Shown here: positions 6,861 to 13,732 of the stretch, one piece after another
Layout of the letters: the number at the start of each line of letters is the position of its first letter
Numbering within the stretch: position 1 is the stretch's first letter
Assembly: GCA_902494565.1 (NCBI GenBank)
Contig: CABUTN010000041.1
Location: forward strand, 1 to 14,201
DNA: 14,201 bases
Direction of reading: 5' to 3'
Source: an uncultured Collinsella sp.
GTDB taxonomy: Bacteria > Actinomycetota > Coriobacteriia > Coriobacteriales > Coriobacteriaceae
The notes under the pieces: model-generated
What the model was told of the DNA's origin: nothing
Seen by the model: the letters and a program-made list of their open reading frames with translations, nothing else
The model's database searches: none
Program-made: the position numbers and the translations under genes

Positions 6861-7382
6861 ATGGCTTTTAATACGAAGGTCGATGTGGCCGATACCGAGC
6901 TCGAGGAGAAGGAGGCGGCCGTCGCCGAAGCCGAGGATGTGACGCTCGAGGATGAGGCGCTCGTCGAGGCCGAGTCCGCCGATGACGCGGACGAGGATGA
7001 TGAGGAAACAGACGAGTCCGAGGACTCGCTGACCTATTCCAACGGTGTGATCGAGAAGATCGTCGCCATGGCCACCCGCGAGGTGCCGCACGTCCTGGGC
7101 ATGAAGGGTAACCTTATGCACTTTGTGCAGGAGCAGTTTGGTGCCGAGAATCTGACCAAGGGCGTGACGGTTGAGGTCACCGATGACAATCGCGTGGTCG
7201 TCAACATCTCCGTCATTATCGAGTACGGCGCCTATGCGCCCGCGATCTTCGACGATGTCAAGGCACGTGTCACCGAGCGCCTTGCCGCGATGACCGGCCT
7301 TGAGGTGGCGGGCGTCAACCTGCGCATCGAGGACGTCATCACCCCCGAGGAGTACGAGCACCGCACCAGCCAGCACGAATAA
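6861..7382 (+). CDS. asp23: Asp23/Gls24 family envelope stress response protein
   Basis: Asp23-family proteins are abundant cytoplasmic proteins that gather at the membrane through AmaP and are linked to envelope or alkaline stress. The 173 residues split into a strongly acidic N-terminal segment (about 10-56, mostly Glu, Asp and Ala) and an Asp23 domain from SNGVIEKIVAMATREVPHV (60-78). Strands VTVEVTDDNRVVVNISVII and the closing helix/strand ARVTERLAAMTGLEVAGVNLRIEDV complete it. The acidic tail is not part of the usual domain. The ribosome site AAGGAGG (6850-6856) is near perfect, suggesting strong translation. The gene lies 44 nt after the DUF2273-like gene. Two terminators follow. The family call is firm; the exact role in this organism is inferred. 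Confidence 0.9.
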   Translation: MAFNTKVDVADTELEEKEAAVAEAEDVTLEDEALVEAESADDADEDDEETDESEDSLTYSNGVIEKIVAMATREVPHVLGMKGNLMHFVQEQFGAENLTKGVTVEVTDDNRVVVNISVIIEYGAYAPAIFDDVKARVTERLAAMTGLEVAGVNLRIEDVITPEEYEHRTSQHE

Positions 7383-7419
7383 CCTTCCAAAAAGGGACAG
7401 GTTTGTTTTGGTAGGTTTT
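7381..7419 (+). terminator. Terminator with AGGGACAGG loop after asp23
   Basis: AACCTTCCAAAA (7381-7392) pairs with TTTTGGTAGGTT (7406-7417) over 12 positions with one T/T mismatch, and more T follows. The 13-nt loop reads AGGGACAGGTTTG. The stem starts within the asp23 stop codon. The loop core and register match the hairpins at 2502 and 10077. Confidence 0.75.
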
Positions 7420-7434
7420 ATCTGCGAAAACGTT

Positions 7435-7476
7435 AAACGGCCGACCGCGCAAGCAAAAGCGTGGCCGGCTGTTTTT
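7435..7476 (+). terminator. Second, tandem terminator after asp23
   Basis: AAACGGCCGACCGCGC (7435-7450) pairs with GCGTGGCCGGCTGTTT (7459-7474): 16 positions with one A/C mismatch and two G.U pairs around an 8-nt loop AAGCAAAA. TT follows, making a run of five T. This is a strong terminator 16 nt after the first one. The stretch 7477-7574 up to yitT shows no gene and no convincing promoter. Confidence 0.8.
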
Positions 7477-7588
7477 GTACGCTCCCGATATAGTCATACC
7501 GCTCGTCTAACTAAGGGTTGCAATCCCCACGTTCCGCGTTACCCTAATGAGCGCATTGTTTCCAAATTGTTAACGAGGAGTTGCCGTA

Positions 7589-8611
7589 ATGGCCGACGAG
7601 CACGAAACAGAAAGCAAGGCATGGGCGATTGAGGCCGCCGCTGCAGAGGCGGCATCGCGTGCTGCCGAGGAGGTGCATCGTCCTCCCGTAGTGCCGATGG
7701 AGCGCGTGGTTGATCGCACCGATATCGAGCGCGGCGAGCGTGCCGGCCAAAAGCGCAGCCAGGAGCCGGGCTTCCCGCGCTTTTTTGCCGAGCTCAATCT
7801 GGGCCTGATTCTTACGGCCTTTGCCATCGTTGCGTTTAAAACCCCTAATCACTTTGCTTTTGGCGGCACCTCGGGCGTGTCGGTCATTCTGTCCACGCTG
7901 TTCCCGACCCTGCCCGTCGGCGTCTTTATGTGGATTATCAACGCGGTTCTCGTCGCTTTGGGCTTTATCTTTTTGGAACGCAAGGCGATTCTTTGGAGTG
8001 TCTTCGCCTCGTTTGCGCTGTCCGCCTATGTTTCGCTGTTTGAGCTCTTTATTCCGACCGATGTCTCGATGACGGGCGATATGTGGCTCGACCTGTGCTT
8101 TGCCGTCATCTTGCCGGCGCTCGGCAGCGCTATTGTCTTTGACATCGGCGCCTCGACGGGTGGCACGGACATTCTTGCCATGATCCTCAAGCGCCGCACC
8201 ACGCTCGAGATTGGCCGCGCCCTGCTGCTGGTCGATATCGGTATCGTGACCATCGCGGCCTTTTTGTATGGCCCGCGTGTCGGTCTGTATTGCGTGCTCG
8301 GCCTGTTTGCCAAGACGCTTGTGGTCGACAAGGCCATCGAGAGCATCCATCTTCGTAAGGTCTGCACGGTCATTTGCTCCGAACCCCTTAAGGTCGAGGA
8401 GTTTATCGTCAAGCATCTCAACCGCACGGCGACCATCAGCCGCGGCTACGGTGCCTTCTCGGGCAAGTGCGTGACGGTGATCATGAGCGTGCTGAGCCGT
8501 CGCGAGGCCGTGCAGCTGCGCCGTTATGCGCGCGAGGTCGATCCGGGTGCCTTTATCACGATCGTCGACAGCTCCGAGATTGTCGGCAAGGGCTTCCGCG
8601 GAACGAACTAG
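7589..8611 (+). CDS. YitT family membrane protein with C-terminal DUF2179 domain
   Basis: A 340-residue membrane protein of the YitT family (DUF161 plus DUF2179); substrate and function are not established for the family. A polar, Ala/Glu/Arg-rich leader of about 65 residues precedes about six hydrophobic segments (70-83, 112-128, 134-152, 165-184, 210-225, 229-245). Family motifs seen are FGGTSGVSVI (91-100) and GASTGGTDILAMI (187-199), the repeated G-G-T/S-G half-sites of YitT. The soluble C-terminal domain (about 257-335) shows the DUF2179 pattern RTATISRGYGAFSGK and IMSVLSRREAVQLRRYAREVDPGAFITIVDSSEIVGKGF. GAGGAG at 7575-7580 lies 8 nt before ATG 7589. The leader is longer than usual. The gene stands alone behind two terminators. 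Confidence 0.92.
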   Translation: MADEHETESKAWAIEAAAAEAASRAAEEVHRPPVVPMERVVDRTDIERGERAGQKRSQEPGFPRFFAELNLGLILTAFAIVAFKTPNHFAFGGTSGVSVILSTLFPTLPVGVFMWIINAVLVALGFIFLERKAILWSVFASFALSAYVSLFELFIPTDVSMTGDMWLDLCFAVILPALGSAIVFDIGASTGGTDILAMILKRRTTLEIGRALLLVDIGIVTIAAFLYGPRVGLYCVLGLFAKTLVVDKAIESIHLRKVCTVICSEPLKVEEFIVKHLNRTATISRGYGAFSGKCVTVIMSVLSRREAVQLRRYAREVDPGAFITIVDSSEIVGKGFRGTN

Positions 8612-8760
8612 CACAGACGTATTCAACGAACCGCCTGCTGGCGCCGTGTATCTTGCAAATCGGTCATCTTTGAGTATTTGACCCCACATTGGGCAATAAT
8701 GATGCTAAAGACATCGTTTGCGATCCAAGTGATTTGTTCAAGATACGAAGGGATGATTCT

Positions 8761-10068
8761 ATGTTCTGCTCGCAGTGTGGCGCCCCCATGGGCGATAACG
8801 ACAAGTTCTGCGGCGTGTGTGGTGCTCCTAATGCCGGTGCCGCTGGCCCCGCTCCCCAGGGACAGCCTCAGCCCCAGCAGTTTGTTCCGCAACCGCCCGT
8901 GGCGAATGCGCCAAAGGGCTGTGTGGCTCAGGCGTTCCAAGATATGACTAAGACTCCGGGCGTGCTTCAGCGTGTATGCCAAATCGCGTTTTTGCCGGCG
9001 CTGATTTGCGTTGTGTCGGTGCTCGTGTTGTTTATTCCCGTTATTGGCGGCATTGCGGCTGCCATCGGCTTTTTGGCAGCTTGCATTGCGAGCGTGTGCG
9101 GTTCCGGCTTTGGTATCGAGTGGGGTCGCGATCTGTCGCTCAAGGTTGATGACGGCATGGATCGTCCACTCATGCGTTCCACGTCGTTTGGCCTCGGAGT
9201 CTTTTCGAGCGTTATCTCGGTCGTGCTCGAGGTTATCGCTGCCATTCCCGTTATCGGTGTAGTGCTTTCGCTGGTGGAGGGCGTGGTAATTGGCGCCGCG
9301 GGCTCGTATTCTTATTACGGCTCTTATGCGCTCGAGGCTGCGCTGTTCGGTTCGCTCGGCCTGCTTGTCCTTGCGCTAATTGCCTCGGCGATTCTGGGTG
9401 TCTTCTTTAAGATGTTCGCCGACATTGCTGTGATGCACTTTGCGGTGACCGGGCGCGTCGAGAGCGCGTTTTCGCTCGATAAGGTCTGGGCGGCGTTTAA
9501 GCACAACAAGACCAAGCTGTTCTGTGCTTCGTTCCTTCCCGAGTTTTTGACCGGCTTGGTCGCCAACGTTGTCACATGGATCTTGACGGTCGTCTTTGGC
9601 GCCATTGCCTCTGTCGGTATGTATAGCTACTACTATCGTCCTACGGGTATTGAGGCAATCGTTACCGGCGGTGGCGTCACGCTCGCGCTGTTCTTGGTGC
9701 TGGTCGCTTTCGTCACCGTATTTCTTACGGTCTTTGGCAAGATGCTCAAGCACCGTGCCGTTGGCTATTGGGCCGCACGCTATGCAAGCGAGTGGGCCGA
9801 TGAGGATAAGGACGACGTCCTGACTTTTGTGTTGCCCTTCGAGAAGAAGTCCGCTCCTTCGGGTTACGGTGCTCCGGATGCTTCGCCGGCACCTGCACCC
9901 GCTCCCGCGACCGAGCCTGAGCCGGCGTCCGAGTCTGAGACGGCATCTGAGCCCGAGCCTGCGCCTGAGCCTGCGCCTGAGCCTGAGCCGGCACCTGCAC
10001 CTGAGCCGGCGCCTGCACCTGAGTCGGCGTCCGAGCCAAGCTCCGACGAGGAACCTCAGGACGAGTAG
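8761..10068 (+). CDS. Zinc-ribbon membrane protein with Pro/Glu-rich C-terminal tail (DUF4013-like core)
   Basis: A 435-residue protein; function unknown. It opens with a zinc ribbon, MFCSQCGAP...FCGVCGAP (Cys3, Cys6, Cys17, Cys20), then a Pro/Gln linker (27-50). A core with about six hydrophobic stretches follows (75-112, 145-180, 196-225, 262-285, 303-325). The part FADIAVMHFAVTGRVESAFS resembles DUF4013 proteins; this is tentative. From 373 to 427 a low-complexity tail of Ala-Pro, Glu-Pro and Ser-Glu units ends in acidic residues. AAGGG at 8748-8752 lies 8 nt before ATG 8761, and the zinc ribbon starts there, so an in-frame start at 8689 is rejected. A weak promoter-like pair (TTGAGT and AATAAT, 19 nt apart) lies at 8670-8700. 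No partner gene is adjacent. Confidence 0.85.
   Translation: MFCSQCGAPMGDNDKFCGVCGAPNAGAAGPAPQGQPQPQQFVPQPPVANAPKGCVAQAFQDMTKTPGVLQRVCQIAFLPALICVVSVLVLFIPVIGGIAAAIGFLAACIASVCGSGFGIEWGRDLSLKVDDGMDRPLMRSTSFGLGVFSSVISVVLEVIAAIPVIGVVLSLVEGVVIGAAGSYSYYGSYALEAALFGSLGLLVLALIASAILGVFFKMFADIAVMHFAVTGRVESAFSLDKVWAAFKHNKTKLFCASFLPEFLTGLVANVVTWILTVVFGAIASVGMYSYYYRPTGIEAIVTGGGVTLALFLVLVAFVTVFLTVFGKMLKHRAVGYWAARYASEWADEDKDDVLTFVLPFEKKSAPSGYGAPDASPAPAPAPATEPEPASESETASEPEPAPEPAPEPEPAPAPEPAPAPESASEPSSDEEPQDE
9877..10040 (+). repeat. Low-complexity coding repeat (Ala/Pro/Glu tail)
   Basis: Irregular tandem units such as GAGCCTGCGCCT and GAGCCGGCACCTGCA encode the Pro/Glu/Ala tail of the zinc-ribbon protein. 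Units vary at synonymous positions but stay in frame. Such tracts often change length between strains by slippage, so the exact tail length may differ in relatives. Confidence 0.75.
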
Positions 10069-10076
10069 CCATGCCG

Positions 10077-10109
10077 TCTGCCATTTGGGGACGGGGTAGA
10101 AATGGTAGA
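10077..10109 (+). repeat. GGGACGGGG hairpin element after the zinc-ribbon gene
   Basis: TCTGCCATTT (10077-10086) pairs with AAATGGTAGA (10100-10109) over 10 bp, one a G.U, around the 13-nt loop GGGGACGGGGTAG. It begins 9 nt after the stop codon. The loop length, and the GGGAC starting at its second position, match the hairpins at 2502 and 7381. No T-run follows and a better terminator lies 18 nt further on, so termination may not be its role. Confidence 0.6.
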
Positions 10110-10127
10110 AATAGCGCTTGATAAATG

Positions 10128-10163
10128 AGCGGGGGCGGACGTGTCGAAACGTCCGCCCCCGCT
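10128..10163. terminator. Bidirectional terminator between convergent genes
   Basis: AGCGGGGGCGGACGT (10128-10142) pairs perfectly with ACGTCCGCCCCCGCT (10149-10163): a 15-bp, very GC-rich stem with a 6-nt loop. TTT follows on the plus strand (10163-10165) and CATTTAT on the minus strand. It sits between the plus-strand zinc-ribbon gene and the minus-strand amidohydrolase, where both transcripts must end. Confidence 0.85.
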
Positions 10164-10208
10164 TTGACATCGCGATGTGGCTATGACTGCGAGATGCCAG
10201 CGAATCGA

Positions 10209-11672
10209 TTACTCGTCGTGCTTCTCCTCACGGCGTGCGGCAGCGCGTGCGTCGTGGATGCCCTTGATCGCGGCATGGCGAGCCGTTCGGGCATCATGGA
10301 TGGCGTCGCGAGCCTCGGCGGTCGTCGCCTTGGCAGAGCGCAACTTGGCGGCCAGATCGGGGTTGGTTTCGGCGACCGCGGTAATCGCGGGGCCGTCGAG
10401 CTCCTCTTGCGTGGGCTCGGCCAAAAAGTCGATAGCATACTGGGCGGCCACCATGGAGCCCTTTGCCAGCACGGTCTCGTCGATCTTGTAGAAGCAGGAA
10501 TGTTGGGCATAGGTGGCGCCAATCTGGGGGTTGCGCGTGCCAACAAAGGCGAGCACGCCCGGCACGCGGCGCAGATACTCCGAGAAGTCCTCGCCCGAAA
10601 GCGTGCCGCGGTAATGACCCTCGCCTGCGGGGCCCAGACACTTGAGCACGGCTTGGCGGCAGCGCTCGCTCGAAGCGGCATCGTTTTCGACCTTGTAGTT
10701 GGCGATGGTGTAGTCGGTGAGTTCGGCCTCGGCGCCCAGGGCCGCCGCAGTGTGCTCCACGATGCGGCGCATAAGCTCGGGCATTTCCTCGTGGGTCGAA
10801 TCGCCGTAGGTGCGCACCGTGCCGGCGAGGTAGGCCGTGCCGGCGATAACGTTGCGCGCGGTGCCGCCGTGCAGCTCGCCGACGGTGATGACAGCCGGCT
10901 CGTAGGGGCTGATCTCGCGCGAGACGATGGTCTGCAGGGCGTTGACGATCTCGGCGGCAACCATGACGGCGTCGTGGCCGCGTTGGGGCATGGCGCCATG
11001 GCACGAGGTGCCGCGGACATCAATGCGGAACCAGTCGGTATTGGCCATGCGCGGACCGGGCTCGCAGCTTACGGTGCCGGCGTCGACCTCGCTCCAGATA
11101 TGCGCGGCGTAGGCACCATCGACGCCGTCGAGCACGCCCGTGCCGATCATGAGCTTGGCGCCCTGGCCGTTTTCCTCGCTGGGCTGGAAGACGATGCGGA
11201 CCTCGCCGTGAATGTCGTCGGTCATATGGCGCAGGATTTGCAGCGTGCCGAGCATCATGGCGATGTGGCAGTCATGGCCGCAGGCGTGCATGCAGCCCTC
11301 GTTGACACTGGCGAACTCCTCGCCGGTCTGCTCAGTGACGGGCAGGGCGTCGATATCCGCACGCAGTAGGATGCGGCGGCGCGGCGTGCCGTCCTCGCGG
11401 TAGGCGTCGGGCGCGGTGCCGCGAAGGGTCGCCACCAGACCCGTCTTAAGGGGACGCTCATAGGGGATATTCATGGCGTCGAGCTGGTTGGCGATGTCGG
11501 AGGTCGTGCGCTCCTCGGCAAGGCTCAGCTCCGGGTGCTTATGGAAGTGTCGGCGCTGCTTGATGATATAGGGTTCAAACTCGGTAGCGATATCTTTGAT
11601 GGCTGCGGTGACGTCGTCAGCCGCGCGAGCCTCGGTCGCCGCCATAATCTGCTGTGCCTTGGTCTTCGTCAT
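10209..11672 (-). CDS. M20D-family metallo-amidohydrolase (N-acyl amino acid / hippurate hydrolase type)
   Basis: A two-metal hydrolase of peptidase family M20, subfamily D, which cleaves amides such as N-acyl amino acids, hippurate or IAA conjugates in the cytoplasm; the exact substrate is unknown. Of 487 residues, 38-418 form the enzyme: RRHFHKHPELS, RADIDALP (104-111), HACGHDCHIA (ligands Cys131, His133), QPSEENGQGA (Glu166 base, Glu167 ligand), AAHIW (His191), the dimerisation-lid motif SCHGAMPQRGHDA (223-235), LSGEDFSEYL, and QHSCFYKIDE (His391). All expected metal ligands are present. About 70 extra residues (420-487) form a charged, Ala/Arg-rich helical tail in which IHDAR occurs twice. 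The start is ATG 11672 with AAGGAG 10 nt before it; a longer minus-strand frame reaching 12407 is spurious. It is divergent from the YtcJ-like gene. Confidence 0.92.
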   Translation of the reverse strand: MTKTKAQQIMAATEARAADDVTAAIKDIATEFEPYIIKQRRHFHKHPELSLAEERTTSDIANQLDAMNIPYERPLKTGLVATLRGTAPDAYREDGTPRRRILLRADIDALPVTEQTGEEFASVNEGCMHACGHDCHIAMMLGTLQILRHMTDDIHGEVRIVFQPSEENGQGAKLMIGTGVLDGVDGAYAAHIWSEVDAGTVSCEPGPRMANTDWFRIDVRGTSCHGAMPQRGHDAVMVAAEIVNALQTIVSREISPYEPAVITVGELHGGTARNVIAGTAYLAGTVRTYGDSTHEEMPELMRRIVEHTAAALGAEAELTDYTIANYKVENDAASSERCRQAVLKCLGPAGEGHYRGTLSGEDFSEYLRRVPGVLAFVGTRNPQIGATYAQHSCFYKIDETVLAKGSMVAAQYAIDFLAEPTQEELDGPAITAVAETNPDLAAKLRSAKATTAEARDAIHDARTARHAAIKGIHDARAAARREEKHDE

Positions 11673-11723
11673 GGTCGATTTGCTCCTTGCTGGGTTGATC
11701 GCAAAATCGTACAGGCTCTCTCC

Positions 11724-11752
11724 AGTATGCCACCTGCCGCTAGGGCTGGTAA
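11724..11752 (-). promoter_or_regulatory. Candidate promoter of the M20D amidohydrolase gene
   Basis: On the minus strand TTACCA (11752-11747) and CATACT (11729-11724) are exactly 17 nt apart. Each matches the sigma-70 hexamer at 4 of 6 positions. Transcription would start near 11717, with a leader of about 45 nt before ATG 11672. This is a prediction from spacing and hexamers only. On the plus strand, TGTTACAAG (11778-11786) is an extended -10-like candidate for the divergent gene, without a good -35. Confidence 0.45.
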
Positions 11753-11840
11753 AGTTGCCGTTTGCCGCTTGGGGTTTTGTTACAAGGGCGGGGGAGTACA
11801 CTCGGGGGTGTTGAATTTCCTGCCAGAGATGGGGATGCCC

Positions 11841-13478
11841 ATGCAACATATCGATCGGATTATCCGCTCCAAGAACGTCTTTACCGCGCAAGACGGCATC
11901 GATACCGCCCGCGAGCTGGCGATTGCCATCGCAGGCGACCGTATCGTCGCAGTCGGCGCGCCCGATGATGTGATCGCCGCCGCCCCCGCCGCCACGCCAG
12001 TTATCGACTACGGCGAGCAGTTTGTCTGCCCTGGTTTCCATGACGCTCATCTGCACTTCTTTCATACCTCGGTCGGCTCCTCGCCGTACATGCTCATGGA
12101 TATGGGCACGTCCGAGGCGGCACTGGTGCAACACGCGCTCGAGTTTTCCCGGGACCTGCCCGACGACGCTTGGGTTGTGACGCAGGGCTGGCGCGATTAC
12201 CGTTGGGACCCGCCCGAGCATCCTACCAAGGCGTCGCTCGATGCGGCATTCCCCGATCGTCCCTGCGTTATGTATTCGGGCGACGGGCACACGCTTTGGC
12301 TCAACAGCCGCGCACTCGAGGCGCTCGGCGTCACACGCGACAGTGAGCCGCCAGCGGGCGGCAGCTACGACAAGGATGCAAACGGCGAGCTCACGGGCAT
12401 TGCTCACGAGGCGGCTGCCATGCAGCTGCTACCGCGCTGCCTTGAGTGGCTGGGGGAGGATCGCATTGCAAGCGCTTACTCCGATCAAATGAGGCGTATG
12501 GCCGAGCAGGGCATTACCTCGATCTGCGATATGTCGCTCATGCCCATACCGGGCTGCGACTTTATCCGCGACGATGTCTACGACAAACTGCAGGCAGCCG
12601 GCAAGCTGGGCATCCGCGCCCATTTGTTTCCCACGCTGCTGGATGACCAATCGCGCTTGGAAGAGCTACAGACCCGCTACGCGAACAACGCGCTGCTCTC
12701 GGCGCCAGGCTTTAAGCAGTTCTTCGACGGCGTGTCGAGCGAACACACGGCCTATCTCACCGAGCCCTATACCAACCCGCGCTTCCCGGGCGATCAAGGT
12801 CGCCTGACGGTTCCTGCCGAGCGTATGCGCAAGCTGGTCCTCGCTGCCGCGGAGCGCGGTCACACCGTTCGCATCCACGTCATCGGTGACGGTGCGATTC
12901 ATGCCGCGCTGGATATCTTTGAGGAGGCCGCCGAACTGTACGGCCTGCCCCAGCACGGTCATAACACGCTTGAGCATCTGGAGAACCTTCTGCCCGAGGA
13001 CATCGACCGCCTGCGCAAGCTCGACGTGGTTGCCTCGAGCCAGCCCTGCCATATCACGCTCGATCCGGGTGGTCCGGAGCGCGACCTGGGCTTGGAGCGC
13101 AGCCGCATCATGTGGCCGTTCGCAACCTATAAGCAGCGCGGCATTCGCCAAGCCTTCGGCACCGATAGCCCCATAACAGCTGTTACCAGCATGAACGTGC
13201 TCTACACGGCTATCACGCGCCAGGACCCCAAAAGCCACTGGCCCGAGGGCGGCTGGTTGCCGAGCGAGCGCATCGATGCAGCAACAGCCCTGCGCAACTA
13301 CACCCTGGGCAGCTCCTATGCAGCGGGCGACGAGCAAAACCTCGGCAGCTTGGAGCCCGGCAAGTATGCCGACCTGGTAGTCCTGGATCAAAACCCGCTC
13401 ATCGTTGACCCCCAAGACCTCCAGGCCACAAAAGTTCAGGCCACTTACCTGGCAGGCAACTTGATTTACGAGCGCTAA
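11841..13478 (+). CDS. YtcJ-like metal-dependent amidohydrolase
   Basis: Amidohydrolase-superfamily enzyme of the YtcJ/N-substituted-formamide deformylase-like group; substrate unknown. Counted from ATG 11841 the protein has 545 residues, the usual size. An N-terminal beta-sandwich strand (IIRSKNVFTAQDG...AIAIAGDRIVAVG) leads to PGFHDAHLHF (metal ligands His70, His72). Then come YSGDGHTLWLNSRALEALGV, the lysine region FKQFFDGVSSEHTAYL (Lys292), RIHVIGDGAIHAALD (His346), TLEHLEN (His379), FGTDSPI (Asp442), and the closing sandwich GSLEPGKYADLVVLDQNPL. In-frame ATGs at 11829, 11835 and 11841 cannot be separated by their ribosome sites; 11841 has GGGGAT 4 nt in front. No signal peptide is present, so it is cytoplasmic. 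It is divergent from the M20D gene and may share regulation. Confidence 0.9.
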   Translation: MQHIDRIIRSKNVFTAQDGIDTARELAIAIAGDRIVAVGAPDDVIAAAPAATPVIDYGEQFVCPGFHDAHLHFFHTSVGSSPYMLMDMGTSEAALVQHALEFSRDLPDDAWVVTQGWRDYRWDPPEHPTKASLDAAFPDRPCVMYSGDGHTLWLNSRALEALGVTRDSEPPAGGSYDKDANGELTGIAHEAAAMQLLPRCLEWLGEDRIASAYSDQMRRMAEQGITSICDMSLMPIPGCDFIRDDVYDKLQAAGKLGIRAHLFPTLLDDQSRLEELQTRYANNALLSAPGFKQFFDGVSSEHTAYLTEPYTNPRFPGDQGRLTVPAERMRKLVLAAAERGHTVRIHVIGDGAIHAALDIFEEAAELYGLPQHGHNTLEHLENLLPEDIDRLRKLDVVASSQPCHITLDPGGPERDLGLERSRIMWPFATYKQRGIRQAFGTDSPITAVTSMNVLYTAITRQDPKSHWPEGGWLPSERIDAATALRNYTLGSSYAAGDEQNLGSLEPGKYADLVVLDQNPLIVDPQDLQATKVQATYLAGNLIYER

Positions 13479-13496
13479 TATTCATGTCGTACCGTT

Positions 13497-13550
13497 AAAC
13501 GCGGCTCGCGCAGCCTATTTTGGGATGGTGCTCGAGCCGCGTTTGCGTTT
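13497..13550 (+). terminator. Terminator after the YtcJ-like gene
   Basis: AAACGCGGCTCG (13497-13508) pairs perfectly with CGAGCCGCGTTT (13533-13544): 12 bp around a 24-nt loop. TTTGCGTTTT follows. It lies 19 nt after the stop codon. The large loop is atypical for an intrinsic terminator. Confidence 0.65.
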
Positions 13551-13589
13551 TGGTGGGGATCCGCCATGAGCGTCCCTGCTCTGTTGGAT

Positions 13590-13627
13590 TTGGGTGCGGG
13601 GCAGAGGTGCTGCTGCCCCGCGCTCAA
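13590..13627. other. Strong 15-bp hairpin
   Basis: The arm 13590-13604 pairs with 13613-13627: nine perfect inner pairs (GCGGGGCAG/CTGCCCCGC), extended by six more including two wobble pairs. The 8-nt loop is AGGTGCTG. Only AATTTGG follows, so it is not a standard terminator. Confidence 0.6.
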
Positions 13628-13632
13628 TTTGG

Positions 13633-13658
13633 ACACCAGCAATGCTATCTCTTGGTGT
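13633..13658 (+). other. Hairpin ACACCA/TGGTGT followed by TTTTG
   Basis: Six pairs (13633-13638 with 13653-13658), with AGC/GCT pairing possible in the loop, then a short T-run. It is terminator-like but short. It lies 5 nt after the stronger hairpin at 13590-13627. Confidence 0.4.
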
Positions 13659-13659
13659 T

Positions 13660-13687
13660 TTGCATACTTCCCATTACAGATTGCATA
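13660..13687 (+). repeat. Direct repeat of TTGCATA spaced 21 nt
   Basis: TTGCATA occurs at 13660-13666 and 13681-13687, start to start 21 nt, close to two DNA helical turns. It sits in one of the few AT-rich patches of this region. It could be an operator pair or chance. Confidence 0.4.
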
Positions 13688-13732
13688 AAAAGGCTTGGAT
13701 GTCCTTCCTGATCCTGATGTACCCCCGCCCGT

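Noticed and set aside
10125..11369. Long plus-strand open frame of 414 codons
   Set aside because: It lies opposite the M20D amidohydrolase, which has complete metal ligands and family motifs on the minus strand. The plus-strand frame is a shadow of high-GC codon bias, and it begins inside a terminator.
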